A stretch of 64,000 bases of DNA from contig JACKKD010000003.1 of the NCBI GenBank assembly GCA_020637675.1, positions 868,001 through 932,000 on the forward strand, given 5' to 3'. The translations under genes were made by a program, and so were the position numbers. Source of the stretch: Paracoccaceae bacterium. Lineage in GTDB: Bacteria > Pseudomonadota > Alphaproteobacteria > Rhodobacterales > Rhodobacteraceae. The first letter of the stretch is position 1, and every line of letters starts with the position of its first letter. Positions 42,024 through 50,921 of the stretch are shown here, in pieces. The notes under the pieces were generated by a model that made no database searches, was not told the origin of the DNA, and saw only the letters and a list, made by a program, of their open reading frames with translations.

Positions 42024-43520
42024 CTAGATTGCCGCATGATCGTCACGGATCAGCCGCAGCCGGGTGAGCAGGGCCTCGGGAAGCGGTTCCGGTCCCGGCG
42101 CCGTCAGTCGCTGCCTCAGGTCGCGGTCGATGCGCTGAAGGAGGGTCTCGTCGGGCCGGTCGGTCGTGGACAGGGGCTCCTTGCCACCGAAATAGCGGCT
42201 CGCCCAGAGGTTCGTGCGGCAATGCCTCGCGGTATGCTCGTGACCAAGGACGGTACCCGTCAGGCCGATCTCGCGCAGCAGATCGAGCGCCAGCGTGTCG
42301 TCGCTGACCTCGGTCCCCGCCCAGAGGGTGCGCAGCATCCCGGCATAATCGTCGCAGAGCAGGAGCGCGTGCAGCGAATAGGTAATCCCCTGATCGAGCG
42401 ATCCGAGATAGTCGCAGGTCGCCGGCCGGGTGTGATAGATCTGGCCCATCATGGTGGCGATCTCGAAAACCGCGTCCTGGCCGAAGCGGCGCGACCGCGC
42501 CTCGCCGCCGAGTCCGGTCAGGGACGGCAGACCCAGGTGCCGACGCACCTGGCAGATGAGTTGCTCGGCCAGCATCGTCTGCGGCAGGTTGCCGATGCCG
42601 CCCGTCGCCGGCTCCATGAAGTAGGGGTTGGTGGAACCAATGCAGAAGGCGCCCTCGCGCGCCGCCTGGCCGAGAACCATGCCCGCGAAATCGGTGGCGA
42701 GGCACTGGACGACCGTGCCAGCCGTGGTGATCGGCGTCGAGGCTCCGCCGATGGCAATCGTGCCCACGCTGAGCGGCACGCCGGCGCGCGCGGCAATCAT
42801 GATCTGCTCGACATGCCCCGCGGCGTAGCAGAGGGGCAAGGGGGTGACGATGTGCAGGAAATAGGGCTTTTCGGCCAGTTCCGCACGCCCGCCCCTGAGC
42901 GCCGCGGCCATCTCGATCGCGGCCTCCAGCGAGCGGGTCCATTCGCAGAGGTATTCAAGCGGCTTGGTCGTGTTCTCCATCATGCAGAGGAACTCGCCGA
43001 TCTCGCCGCGGAGGGTCGAATTCGGTACGTCCTTGCAGGCCACGCAGACCGCGTCGATGTTGTCGAGCCCGTCGGCGATGCGGGTGATCGTGGCTAGGTC
43101 CGCGCGCGTGCTGTCGCGCGGCTCGCCGGTGACCTCGTCGTAGACCTTGATGCAGGTCATGCCGGGCATGAACCAGGTGTGGTGCGCGTCGATGTCGATG
43201 GCCCGCGTCGCGTCGCGGCTCCACAGCCGGACCGACTTTGCCACTGTCGCGAGCGCCCTCCTGACGACAAACGCAGGCATCCGCACCACGCCGTCAGGGG
43301 TGACGGTGCATCCGGCTTGCGTCAGCAGGGCCTCCGCTTCGGTCCCCGGCTCGAAGCGCAGGCCGATCTCGGCAAGAAGCGTCAGGGCGGCATCGACAAT
43401 TCGCTCCGCGTCCGTGGGGGCGATCGTGTCATAGGGTCGGCTGGAAGCCGCGTGGGTACCACGAGGCTGCGGTGCCGCGGCTTCCGGCGCGGTGCGTTGG
43501 CGTTGCATGGCGCGGCGCAT
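42024..43520 (-). CDS. MttB-superfamily methyltransferase, non-pyrrolysine (copy 1)
   Basis: A 498-residue trimethylamine methyltransferase (MttB) superfamily protein with a TIM-barrel of MttB length: HTWFMPGMTCIKVYDEVTGE, FLCMMENTTKPLEYLCEW, ATGGIGNLPQTMLAEQL and LGGEARSRRFGQDA. There is no in-frame stop of a pyrrolysine codon, so it belongs with the MtgB/MtpB/MtcB-type quaternary-amine demethylases. These transfer a methyl group to a corrinoid protein. No corrinoid protein or reactivase is visible nearby. It is first in a two-gene operon with the TMADH-like protein. Substrates such as glycine betaine, proline betaine or carnitine are possible. Confidence 0.82.
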   Translation of the reverse strand: MRRAMQRQRTAPEAAAPQPRGTHAASSRPYDTIAPTDAERIVDAALTLLAEIGLRFEPGTEAEALLTQAGCTVTPDGVVRMPAFVVRRALATVAKSVRLWSRDATRAIDIDAHHTWFMPGMTCIKVYDEVTGEPRDSTRADLATITRIADGLDNIDAVCVACKDVPNSTLRGEIGEFLCMMENTTKPLEYLCEWTRSLEAAIEMAAALRGGRAELAEKPYFLHIVTPLPLCYAAGHVEQIMIAARAGVPLSVGTIAIGGASTPITTAGTVVQCLATDFAGMVLGQAAREGAFCIGSTNPYFMEPATGGIGNLPQTMLAEQLICQVRRHLGLPSLTGLGGEARSRRFGQDAVFEIATMMGQIYHTRPATCDYLGSLDQGITYSLHALLLCDDYAGMLRTLWAGTEVSDDTLALDLLREIGLTGTVLGHEHTARHCRTNLWASRYFGGKEPLSTTDRPDETLLQRIDRDLRQRLTAPGPEPLPEALLTRLRLIRDDHAAI

Positions 43521-43541
43521 GGCTCATCCCTCAGGGTCGTT

Positions 43542-43570
43542 TGTTAAATATTGATTAACAGGTCAGTCAA
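43542..43570 (-). promoter_or_regulatory. promoter with overlapping operator for the MttB/TMADH pair
   Basis: On the - strand TTGACT (43570-43565) and TTTAAC (43548-43543) are 16 bases apart. The inverted repeat TGTTAA-N7-TTAACA (43542-43547 with 43555-43560) overlaps the spacer and -10. The MttB start lies 22 bases downstream. The GntR regulator encoded next door is a candidate binder. Confidence 0.5.
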
Positions 43571-43866
43571 AATCTGGCAACTGCCATCGCCGCCTGCAAT
43601 CGCGGAGCGGCCCTTTCGGACGGCCACGCGGGAATCCGAGCCATGCTGCCATCATCGAGCGGCGGGCGATCGCGCTACTTCCGACCCGCACAAACGCTCG
43701 CAGGGTTCGCGTCGCGGCGATCGGGATCCGAGTCCCCGGGCCTCGGGACGCGACCGCGAGGACCCGTCTGGCGAAAGGCAAGCTCTTGCGAAAACCGGCT
43801 GATGCATCCGATCGAGATGGAGCACCCGCGGCACCGGATGCCGGACGGTGCCCGGGACCCTCGGGC
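43571..43866. other. intergenic stretch without recognisable gene
   Basis: Lies between the promoter of the MttB/TMADH pair and the end of the GntR gene. Only weak, Arg/Pro-rich frames of the shadow type. No hairpin or repeat stands out. Confidence 0.4.
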
Positions 43867-44586
43867 TCACGTCGCGGCGCCGGGCGCCGACAGCGGAACG
43901 GCGGTCAGATAGGTCTCCTTCATGAAGCCGATGAAGCTGTCGCGGAACTGACGTGTGTGGGCATGGGCGAGGGCGTCGGCGCGTTCCACGTCCCGCACCC
44001 GGATCGCCTCGAGCATTTCGTCATGCTCGTCGGTGAGAAGATAGCCGTCATGGGTGCGCTCCAGGTAGTCGAAATGAAGGTGGAGCATCCGTCGGCCGTG
44101 ATCGAGCAGCCGCTGGTAGAAGGCCGCCAGGTAGGAGTTCCGGCCTGCGGCGGCGATGGCCATGTGAAACTGCTTGTTGGTCTCTGACATCGGCAGGTGC
44201 TTGCCGGATTTCACGGCACGTTCGAAGGCGCGCTGACGCTCGGCGATGGCCTTCAGGTCGGCGTCTGTCCGCAGTTCCGCCGCAAGCCGCGTGTTCATGC
44301 GCTGCGCGATGTCGAGCGCCTCGACATATTTCGGGAAGCTCGTGATCTCGATCGGGGCCACGATGGTGGACCGGTTGGGCAGCATCACCACCAGATCCTC
44401 GCCCGCTAGCCGGATCAACGCCTCGCGGACGGGCGAGCGCGACATTCCGAATCGTTCGGCCAGCGTCGTTTCGTCGAGGAGTTGCCCAGGCGCGAGGGCG
44501 AGGGACAGAATCTCGTCGTGGATCGTCTCGTATGCCAGGCGTGACCCTGCGCCACGGACACGCCTGATTTCCTGCTCGTCTTCCAT
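43867..44586 (-). CDS. GntR-family regulator (FadR/FCD type)
   Basis: A 239-residue GntR regulator. The N-terminal winged helix has YETIHDEILSLALAPGQLL, AERFGMSRSPVREALIRL and the wing VVMLPNRSTIV. The C-terminal all-helical FCD domain has NKQFHMAIAAAGRN and TDEHDEMLEAI with the usual metal/ligand histidines. FCD members sense organic acids or amino-acid-derived compounds. It is divergent from the DapA-like catabolic genes, a common layout for hydroxyproline pathways. A GTGTCGACAC palindrome 49 bases upstream is a likely operator. Confidence 0.88.
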   Translation of the reverse strand: MEDEQEIRRVRGAGSRLAYETIHDEILSLALAPGQLLDETTLAERFGMSRSPVREALIRLAGEDLVVMLPNRSTIVAPIEITSFPKYVEALDIAQRMNTRLAAELRTDADLKAIAERQRAFERAVKSGKHLPMSETNKQFHMAIAAAGRNSYLAAFYQRLLDHGRRMLHLHFDYLERTHDGYLLTDEHDEMLEAIRVRDVERADALAHAHTRQFRDSFIGFMKETYLTAVPLSAPGAAT

Positions 44587-45051
44587 GGCTGCATCTCCGG
44601 AACCTTTGGGCAGAGAGTAGCGCGGCCACCAATTCGTGTCGACACAGATTATGATCTATTGACTTGTCGTCACGCTGTCGGCATGAATGGCGAGGTCGAC
44701 ACCGCTCCGGCACCGGAATCAGGGACCGGCGCGAGTTGGCCGACAAGGCGCAGGGATGGGGGGCCGAATGTTCGCGAACGGGACCGGGAAGCTGTCCGCC
44801 ATCATGCCGGCAGGTCCGTCGAGCGCGCTCCAGCCTTGCGAAGGACGGGCGATCACAACGGCTGTCGGGATGGTGAAGCGCATGTTCGCCGGCCAGAGCA
44901 TCGCGCAGACCATGCGGTCGGATGTCGCGCTGGCGGTCGTGGCACCGGTCGGCTTCGTCATTGCATCCCAGCGGGAAGGGTGCGTCACACGGATCGAGCG
45001 GCAGATGCCCTGGAGACCCGCTGTCCGACAGCACGAGGAAAGGATTCACAC
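44587..45051. other. 465-base divergent region without supported gene
   Basis: Holds the GntR-side operator candidate and the leader of the DapA-like gene. A + strand frame at 44687-45058 gives a product with a hydrophobic stretch (SDVALAVVAPVGFVIA) but no family I know. It runs out inside the next gene's leader. A gene remnant is possible; I do not call it. Confidence 0.35.
44636..44645. promoter_or_regulatory. GTGTCGACAC palindrome, GntR operator candidate
   Basis: A perfect 10-bp palindrome 49 bases upstream of the gntR start in an AT-richer patch with ATTGACTTG nearby. Size and symmetry fit FCD-type GntR sites. It could control both directions. Confidence 0.45.
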
Positions 45052-45936
45052 ATGCTGAAACTCTCTGGCGTCATGCCTGCGCTCGTCACCCCCTTTGACG
45101 GCAAGGGCCAGATCGACTTCGCCGCTTTCGAAAGGCACCTTCTGGCCCTGCGCGCAGCGGGCGTTTCGGGGTGGGTTCCCTGCGGATCGTCGGGCGAATA
45201 CAACCTGATGAGCGATGACGAACGCGATTCCGTCCTGCGCTTCGTCAAGGAGTCCGCGCGTCCGGGCGAGACGCTGATCGCCGGGACCAACGCGCCCTCG
45301 ACCGCCGGGGTGATCGCCAACACGCTGCGCGCCAAGGCGATGGGCTATCACGCCGTCCTTCTGGCCGTGCCCTTCTACACCAAGCCGACACAGGCCGAGA
45401 TCGTCCGCCATTTCAACGCGGTGATCGACGCGACCGACATGAACATCGTGCTCTACTCCTATCCCGGCAAGGACGGGGTCGAGATCGAGTACGAGGCGCT
45501 CGACGCCCTTGCCGACAATCCCCGGATCATCGCCATCAAGGAATCCTCGGGCGTCCTGCAGCGCGCCATCGGTATCGCAACGCGCTATGCCGGCCGTATC
45601 CAGCTTGTCTCCGGCTCGGACGACATCGCCTGGGACTTCATGCACTGGGGCGCCGACAGCTGGATCTGCGGGCCGGCCAACTGCATGGCGAAACCCGTCT
45701 GCGAGATGGATGCCGCCTTCCGCAAGGGCGACCATGCCCGTGCGAAGGCGATCATGCAGGCGGTCTGGCCGGCGATGAACGTGCTGGAATCGGGCAAGTT
45801 CGTGCAGAAGCTGAAATACGGCTGCGAACTGCAGGGCAATCCGGTCGGCGAATGCCGCATGCCCTTCGGCCCGCTGACCGATGCGGAGAAGGCCGAGTTC
45901 GCGGCGGCGATGCAGCCGATCCTCAACTGGAAATGA
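45052..45936 (+). CDS. DapA-family aldolase/deaminase (hydroxyproline pathway candidate)
   Basis: A 294-residue TIM-barrel of the dihydrodipicolinate synthase/N-acetylneuraminate lyase family. VPCGSSGEYNLMSDDER is the carboxylate-binding GSxGE motif; YSYPGKDGVEI has the catalytic Tyr; IAIKESSG has the Schiff-base Lys (Lys163). The neighbours (D-amino-acid dehydrogenase-like and proline-racemase-family genes, FCD regulator) point to 1-pyrroline-4-hydroxy-2-carboxylate deaminase of the trans-4-hydroxy-L-proline route. That enzyme would produce 2-oxoglutarate semialdehyde. AGGAAAGG precedes the ATG. The semialdehyde dehydrogenase is not in the window, so the assignment is by context. Confidence 0.82.
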   Translation: MLKLSGVMPALVTPFDGKGQIDFAAFERHLLALRAAGVSGWVPCGSSGEYNLMSDDERDSVLRFVKESARPGETLIAGTNAPSTAGVIANTLRAKAMGYHAVLLAVPFYTKPTQAEIVRHFNAVIDATDMNIVLYSYPGKDGVEIEYEALDALADNPRIIAIKESSGVLQRAIGIATRYAGRIQLVSGSDDIAWDFMHWGADSWICGPANCMAKPVCEMDAAFRKGDHARAKAIMQAVWPAMNVLESGKFVQKLKYGCELQGNPVGECRMPFGPLTDAEKAEFAAAMQPILNWK

Positions 45937-45988
45937 TCCGCATTCCGGGTGGCGAAAGGCCGCCCGGATCATCCGCCGGGAGAGCAGC

Positions 45989-47221
45989 ATGACCACCATC
46001 GTCATCGGCGCGGGCATCATCGGCACCGCCATTGCCCATGATCTCCAGAAGCGCGGACGACAGGTCGTTCTGATCGACCGCGACGCGCCGGGGCGGGGTG
46101 CCTCCTTCGGCAACATGGCCAGCATCGCCGTGACGGAGTTCATGCCGGCCTCGCGCCCCTCCGTCTGGCGGCAAATCCCCGGCTGGATGCTGGACCCCGA
46201 AGGCCCGGTCCGGATCCGTCCCGGCTACATGCCGAAACTCGTCCCGTGGTTCCTGCGCTTCATCGCGGCCTCGCGCCCGTCCAAGCTGCGCGACCTCGAA
46301 GCACAGGGCGCCGCCCTCTGCGCCCGGTCGCTCGACGACACGCTGGACCTCTTGCGCGAGACGGGGCTTGAAGGCGAGATCACCGAGGAAGGCTGCCTCT
46401 CGCTCTACACGGACGAGGCCGAGTTCAAGGCCGACCGCGACCATATCGGGGTCCTCGAGCGTTTTGGCTTCCCGCACGAGGTCCTCGGGCGGCAGGCGAT
46501 CCGGGCGCTTGAGCCGGAACTCTCCGACAGGATCGGCCTTGCCGTGCTCTTCCCGCAGAACCGCTCGGTGAAGGACCCCTACCGGCTCGTCCTTGCGCTG
46601 GCCGACCGTTTCACCGCGATGGGCGGGCGGATCGAGAAAGGCGAGGTGACGCGCTTCGTTCGCGGCGAAGGTATCCGCGAGGTGGTGCTGAGGGACGGCC
46701 GCCGCCTCGCCGCCGACGAGGTGGTGATCGCGGCCGGGGCCTTCTCGGCACGGCTGGCAAAGGACCTTGGCGAGCCGATCCCCCTGGAGACCGAGCGCGG
46801 CTATCACACCCAGATCATGGCGCCCGGAATTTCCATGCGCCATTCGATCATCTGGCCCGCCCGCGCCTTCATGGTCACCCCCACGGCGGGCGGCGTCCGT
46901 GTCGGCGGCACGGTGGAGATGGCGGGGCTCGATGCGCCGCCCGACTACCGCCGCGCGAAGATCACGGTGAAGCGCGCGAAGGAGGCTTTGCCAGCCCTGC
47001 GCTGCGAGGAGTTCACCGAGTGGATGGGCCACCGCCCGGCGCTGCCCGATACGGTGCCGATCCTCTCGGCCTCGGCCCGCACGAAGGGGGTATTCTATGC
47101 CACCGGACACGGCCATCTCGGGCTCACCTATGCCGCGACGACGGCGCGTCTGATGGGCGAACTGATCTCCGGCGCGACACCGTCGGTCGATCTTGCGCCC
47201 TATCGGGTGGACAGATTCTAG
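45989..47221 (+). CDS. DadA-type FAD-dependent dehydrogenase (D-hydroxyproline dehydrogenase candidate)
   Basis: A 410-residue DAO-superfamily flavoprotein. The N-terminal FAD loop is VIGAGIIGTAIAHDLQKRG, the DadA-like segment is ASFGNMASIAVTEFMP, and ATGHGHLGLTYAATTARLMG closes the FAD site. DadA-type enzymes oxidise D-amino acids and feed electrons to the quinone pool. In hydroxyproline gene clusters this position holds cis-4-hydroxy-D-proline dehydrogenase, which makes the imine that the DapA-like enzyme would deaminate. It follows that gene by 52 bases and precedes two SDRs. The flavin binding is certain, the substrate inferred. Confidence 0.83.
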   Translation: MTTIVIGAGIIGTAIAHDLQKRGRQVVLIDRDAPGRGASFGNMASIAVTEFMPASRPSVWRQIPGWMLDPEGPVRIRPGYMPKLVPWFLRFIAASRPSKLRDLEAQGAALCARSLDDTLDLLRETGLEGEITEEGCLSLYTDEAEFKADRDHIGVLERFGFPHEVLGRQAIRALEPELSDRIGLAVLFPQNRSVKDPYRLVLALADRFTAMGGRIEKGEVTRFVRGEGIREVVLRDGRRLAADEVVIAAGAFSARLAKDLGEPIPLETERGYHTQIMAPGISMRHSIIWPARAFMVTPTAGGVRVGGTVEMAGLDAPPDYRRAKITVKRAKEALPALRCEEFTEWMGHRPALPDTVPILSASARTKGVFYATGHGHLGLTYAATTARLMGELISGATPSVDLAPYRVDRF

Positions 47222-47230
47222 GGGGGAACC

Positions 47231-47983
47231 ATGACGCTGGACGGCCAGACGATTCTTGTCACCGGAGCGACGGGTGACATCGGCCGGGCTATCTGCACCG
47301 CGCTGGTTGGGCAGGGCGCGCGCGTGGTTATCCATTATGGCCGCAGCCGCGATGCCGCCGAATCGCTGCTGGACGCCTTGGGCGGGCGGGGTTGGTGCCT
47401 TTGCGCCGATCTGGCCGACCCGCACGGCGCCACTGCGCTTTGGCAGTCGGCCGAAGAGGCGGCGGGGCGGATCACCGGTCTGGTCAACAACGCCGGCATC
47501 CGCAGCGAAGTGCCGCTGGAGGCCGCCTTGCCGGACTGGCAGGCCGTGTGGAACCGCGAGTTCCGGGTGAACTTCCTTGCGGCGGTCGATCTGTGCCGCA
47601 GCGCGGTGCTGCACTTTCGGGCCAATGGCGGCGGGCGGATCGTCAACATGGCCAGCCGGGCTGGGCAGCGCGGCTATGCGTCGAACGCCATGGCCTATGG
47701 GGCCACGAAAGCCGCGCTGATCAATCTGACCAAGTCGCTGGCCCAAAGCCACGGGCACGAAGGCATCGTCACCGTCGCCCTTGCGCCCGGCTGGGTACGC
47801 ACCGGCATGGCCGAGGCCTACGTCGCCCAACACGGCCCGGCCGCGGCTCTGGCCGGCATTCCCGTCGGAGCCATGGCTACCACCGGCGAGATTGGCGATC
47901 TGGTCGCCTTCGTCTGCCGTCCCGACCAGATTTCGTTGAACGGGGCGGTGCTGGATGTCAACGGCGGCAGCTATCTGCGCTAG
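47231..47983 (+). CDS. short-chain dehydrogenase/reductase (SDR) 1
   Basis: A 250-residue classical SDR: NAD(P) loop TGATGDIGRAI, NNAG, catalytic Ser in IVNMAS, and the YxxxK pair in AYGATKAALINL. LNGAVLDVNGGSYLR is the standard C-terminus. It is 9 bases after the DadA-like gene and 9 bases before a second SDR, clearly in one operon. SDRs are not part of the standard hydroxyproline route, so this pair suggests an additional oxidation or reduction, perhaps of a hydroxy- or keto-derivative. Substrate unknown. Confidence 0.85.
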   Translation: MTLDGQTILVTGATGDIGRAICTALVGQGARVVIHYGRSRDAAESLLDALGGRGWCLCADLADPHGATALWQSAEEAAGRITGLVNNAGIRSEVPLEAALPDWQAVWNREFRVNFLAAVDLCRSAVLHFRANGGGRIVNMASRAGQRGYASNAMAYGATKAALINLTKSLAQSHGHEGIVTVALAPGWVRTGMAEAYVAQHGPAAALAGIPVGAMATTGEIGDLVAFVCRPDQISLNGAVLDVNGGSYLR

Positions 47984-47992
47984 GAGCTCGGG

Positions 47993-48745
47993 ATGCGCTT
48001 TCAGGACAAGGTGGTCGTGGTCACGGGGGCGGCCGGGGGCATAGGTGCCGCCATCGTACAACGATTTGCGTCAGAAGGGGCGCGGGTCGTGGTGACGGAT
48101 GTGAACGCCGAGGGTGTTGCGGCGACGGCGTCGGCGGTGCAGGTCGCGGGCGGGCGGGCCCGGGGGGTCGTCTCCGACATCTCGAAGGTCGACGGCTGCA
48201 GGGCGATCATCGCGGATACGCTTGCGCAAGAGGGCCGCATCGACGTGCTGTGCAACAATGCCGGCATCAACCGGCGCGGCCCCTTGCTGTCGCTGGCGCC
48301 CGAGGACTGGGACCTGTCCTTTGCGGTCAACCTGGATGCGATGTTCCACCTGTGCCAGGCGGCATTGCCGCCCATGATCGCGCAGGGCGGCGGTGCCATC
48401 GTCAACACCGCCTCGCAATGGGGGCTTCACCCCGCGCCGAACCACATTGCCTACAATGTGACCAAGGCCGCAGTGGCCAGCTTTACCCAGAACCTTGCCC
48501 GCGACTATGCACCCCAGAAGATCCGCGTGAACGCCGTGTGCCCCGGCGAAATCCATACGCCGATGCTGGAGGCAGGTGTCCGTCTGTCGGGGCGCACGAT
48601 CGCCGACCTTGACAGGCTGGTGCCCTATGGCCGCATTGGTCGGCCCGAAGAGGTGGCCGCACTGATCGCCTTTCTTGCCTCGGACGAGGCCGCCTACATG
48701 TGCGGCTCGCTGGTCGAGATCACGGGCGCGCAGGCGGTGTGCTAG
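47993..48745 (+). CDS. short-chain dehydrogenase/reductase (SDR) 2
   Basis: A 250-residue classical SDR: TGAAGGIGAAIVQRFASEG, CNNAGINRRGPL, IVNTAS, AYNVTKAAVASFTQNLA with YxxxK, and a FabG-like VNAVCPGEIHTPM segment. The C-terminus VEITGAQAVC differs from the usual GG ending. It shares about the usual SDR core with SDR 1 but is clearly not a recent duplicate. It lies 9 bases after SDR 1 and 18 bases before the proline-racemase-family gene in the same operon. Confidence 0.85.
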   Translation: MRFQDKVVVVTGAAGGIGAAIVQRFASEGARVVVTDVNAEGVAATASAVQVAGGRARGVVSDISKVDGCRAIIADTLAQEGRIDVLCNNAGINRRGPLLSLAPEDWDLSFAVNLDAMFHLCQAALPPMIAQGGGAIVNTASQWGLHPAPNHIAYNVTKAAVASFTQNLARDYAPQKIRVNAVCPGEIHTPMLEAGVRLSGRTIADLDRLVPYGRIGRPEEVAALIAFLASDEAAYMCGSLVEITGAQAVC

Positions 48746-48763
48746 GGGAAAGGAAACAGGGTC

Positions 48764-49780
48764 ATGCGCTGGAGTCGGACCGTCCAGACTGTGGATGTGC
48801 ACTGCGCGGGCGAGATCGGCCGCGTGATCACCGGCGGCGTCCTGAACATCCCCGGCGCGACCATGGCCGAGAAGCTCGACCATCTGAACCGGGTCGACGA
48901 CAGCCTGCGCCGGATGCTCTGTTCCGAACCCCGCTCTGCCCCGGCGGGGTCGTTCTGCCTGCTGGTCCCTGCGTGCGATCCGGCGGCGGGCGTGGGGCTG
49001 ATCATCCTGCAACCCGATCAGGCTCATGCGATGTCCGGGTCCAACGCCATGTGCGCGACGACGGCGCTACTGGAAACCGGCATGATCGCGATGGAGGAGC
49101 CGGTGAGCACGGTCACCTTCGACACCGCCGCAGGGCTGGTGAGGGCCACCGCCGCCTGTAAGGACGGCAAGGTGGTGAAGGTGACGCTGGACATGCCGCC
49201 CGCCTTCGTCGCGAAACAGGATGCGGTGATCGAAACGGCCGAATGGGGCAAGGTCCGCTATGACCTGTGCTTTGGCGGGGTGTTCTATGCGCTGGTGGAT
49301 GTCGATCAGATCGGCCTGACCATCGCGCCGGAGAACGCCCGCCACTTGGCCACCGTCGGGGTCGCCCTGCGCAACCTGATCGCCGCGCAGGAACCCGCAC
49401 CGCACCCGACCACGCCTGCGCTGGATGGCCTTGCCTATGTCATGTTCAAAAGTGACGAACCGGACGGCGGCTTGCGCACCTGCACCACCCTGCGCCCCGG
49501 CCGCGCGGATCGCTCGCCTTGTGGCACGGGGTCGAATTCCAACATGGCCGCCCGCCATGCGCGGGGGCGGGCGAAGCCGGGGGATATGGTCGTCTCCCGC
49601 TCCATCATCGGCGGCGAGTTCGTGACCGAGTTCGTCGAGGAAACCAGGATCGGGCCCTATGCCGCCACGCGCAATCGCGTGTCGGGCCAGTGCTGGATCT
49701 ACGGCCTCAGCCAGATCGGGCTCGACCCGACGGACCCCTTTCCGCAGGGCTTCACCCTGTCGGACACCTGGGGCGGGTAA
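48764..49780 (+). CDS. proline racemase superfamily protein with Ser/Cys active site
   Basis: A 338-residue member of the proline racemase/hydroxyproline 2-epimerase/3-hydroxyproline dehydratase superfamily. HCAGEIGRVITGG at the N-terminus and EEPVSTVTFDTAAGLV are typical. Of the two catalytic residues, the first Cys (MCGH in racemases) is replaced: AMSGSNAMC gives Ser91. The second is kept in ADRSPCGTGSNSN (Asp249, Cys253). Cys/Cys members epimerise 4-hydroxyproline; Cys/Thr members dehydrate trans-3-hydroxyproline. The Ser/Cys type is less settled. In this operon it could generate the D-isomer for the DadA-like enzyme or act on 3-hydroxyproline. Confidence 0.83.
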   Translation: MRWSRTVQTVDVHCAGEIGRVITGGVLNIPGATMAEKLDHLNRVDDSLRRMLCSEPRSAPAGSFCLLVPACDPAAGVGLIILQPDQAHAMSGSNAMCATTALLETGMIAMEEPVSTVTFDTAAGLVRATAACKDGKVVKVTLDMPPAFVAKQDAVIETAEWGKVRYDLCFGGVFYALVDVDQIGLTIAPENARHLATVGVALRNLIAAQEPAPHPTTPALDGLAYVMFKSDEPDGGLRTCTTLRPGRADRSPCGTGSNSNMAARHARGRAKPGDMVVSRSIIGGEFVTEFVEETRIGPYAATRNRVSGQCWIYGLSQIGLDPTDPFPQGFTLSDTWGG

Positions 49781-50403
49781 GGGGCCGACCGCGACACCGC
49801 GCGCGTACAGCGGGCCCTCCACCGTGCGGATCTACACCGAAGATCTGCCGTTGGGCACAGCCGTCAGGCGGAAGATGCCGGGGCCTTTCCGGGCGCCTTG
49901 AAAGGTCCGGGTATGGCCATGCTCGGACGCTAGCCGTCACCCCTGCGCCGCCCGAAGCCGAGTCTGTCTGGGCGAAGCGTCCATGACGCCCGGCGCCCAT
50001 TAGCAACCCTTATCGTGCGCATACGAACAATTCGTTGGAGAATTTCAGGGCTTTCCAGCAGAAATGCCTTGCGAATTGATCCTTCACCGACGACCCGGGG
50101 ATCAGTTCGATATCGGGCGCGACGATCTGGCGCGGAACCGGCGACCCGGCCAGGCACGTGCCGCAATGCATAGTTGAAGTGACATCATGAAGGTTATCTG
50201 AGCTCCAGGACATTTATTCGTTCCCCTTGCCGTGGAGCCGCCGGCGTCCGTCGGTGGCTCGCATTCCCTTCGTGGCGGCGACGGGTCCTGGCAGCCCGCG
50301 CGAATGAGGTCTTGTCGCCCCGGTTTTTTTGGGGCGAGGGTCGCGAATTCTCGCGATCGCCAGCGACCAGACCGGTTTGAACGACAACAGATTGGGATTT
50401 GAC
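49781..50403. other. 620-base stretch without a called gene
   Basis: Just after the racemase-family stop, a + strand frame (49823-49901) reads VRIYTEDLPLGTAVRRKMPG and ends after FRAP. This could be the broken start of a further catabolic gene (MaoC-type proteins begin similarly), but it is too short to call. Further right is a 7-bp hairpin TCGCCCC / GGGGCGA with seven T in its loop (50315-50337). The last 65 bases form the leader of the DUF1127 gene. Confidence 0.4.
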
Positions 50404-50826
50404 ATGAATCTTATTGAGACATCCATTCTTCGGGAAGACCACGGCGGACCCATCCAGGTGCGCCTGCCTTCGCAAGGCGAAGACCTTCGGCAGGATCCGG
50501 ACGGTCGTCGGCCAGCTTCCCGTCGGCGCATGAACGCTGAAGCGACGACGAGCCATCGTGCGGAGCCGCTCGCGGTGCGAGCCGCGGGTGGGGCGCAGGT
50601 GAGTGCGCGCGCCAGCAGACTGCGTGCCTGGGCGACGGCTTTCGTCGCCCGTCTCCGGATGCGCCATGCCGCGCGTGCCGAAGCCCGCGCGATCCGGATG
50701 ACGGCGTACGAACTCGACAAGTTCAGTGATCACAGCCTGCGTGACATCGGCTTCATCCGCGGCTCGATCGAGTCCGCGCTTCGCGAACACTCGTCGTCGC
50801 AGGGGCAAGCGGCCAGTCGCCGCTGA
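50404..50826 (+). CDS. DUF1127 protein with long N-terminal extension
   Basis: A 140-residue protein. The C-terminal 45 residues are a DUF1127 domain: ELDKFSDHSLRDIGFIRGSI (the LxDHxLRDIGxxR pattern). DUF1127 proteins are small, basic and often RNA-associated; CcaF1 of Rhodobacter is one example linked to RNA turnover and stress. Here about 90 Arg/Ala-rich, probably disordered residues precede the domain, longer than usual. I start at the ATG of MNLIETS; the ribosome site is weak. It opens the redox module, 95 bases before the OmpR-type gene. Confidence 0.7.
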   Translation: MNLIETSILREDHGGPIQVRLPSQGEDLRQDPDGRRPASRRRMNAEATTSHRAEPLAVRAAGGAQVSARASRLRAWATAFVARLRMRHAARAEARAIRMTAYELDKFSDHSLRDIGFIRGSIESALREHSSSQGQAASRR

Positions 50827-50877
50827 GTAGGCAGGGGGCGAGCGTCCGGCACCCCGGCCGCCCCATCACCCCCAGCG

Positions 50878-50891
50878 CAAACTTCGAAAAC
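50878..50891 (+). promoter_or_regulatory. degenerate GAAAC-type repeat before the OmpR-type gene
   Basis: CAAAC-N4-AAAAC with the same 9-base period as the three good GAAAC pairs further right, 31 bases before the ATG of the OmpR-type gene. No third repeat. Possibly an autoregulatory half-strength site. Confidence 0.3.
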
Positions 50892-50921
50892 CCAGAACAG
50901 GACAATCAAGGAGAGACCATC

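Noticed and set aside
44687..45058. A 123-codon frame upstream of the DapA-like gene
   Set aside because: One hydrophobic patch but no recognisable family, no ribosome site and an end inside the next leader; kept only as a possible remnant.
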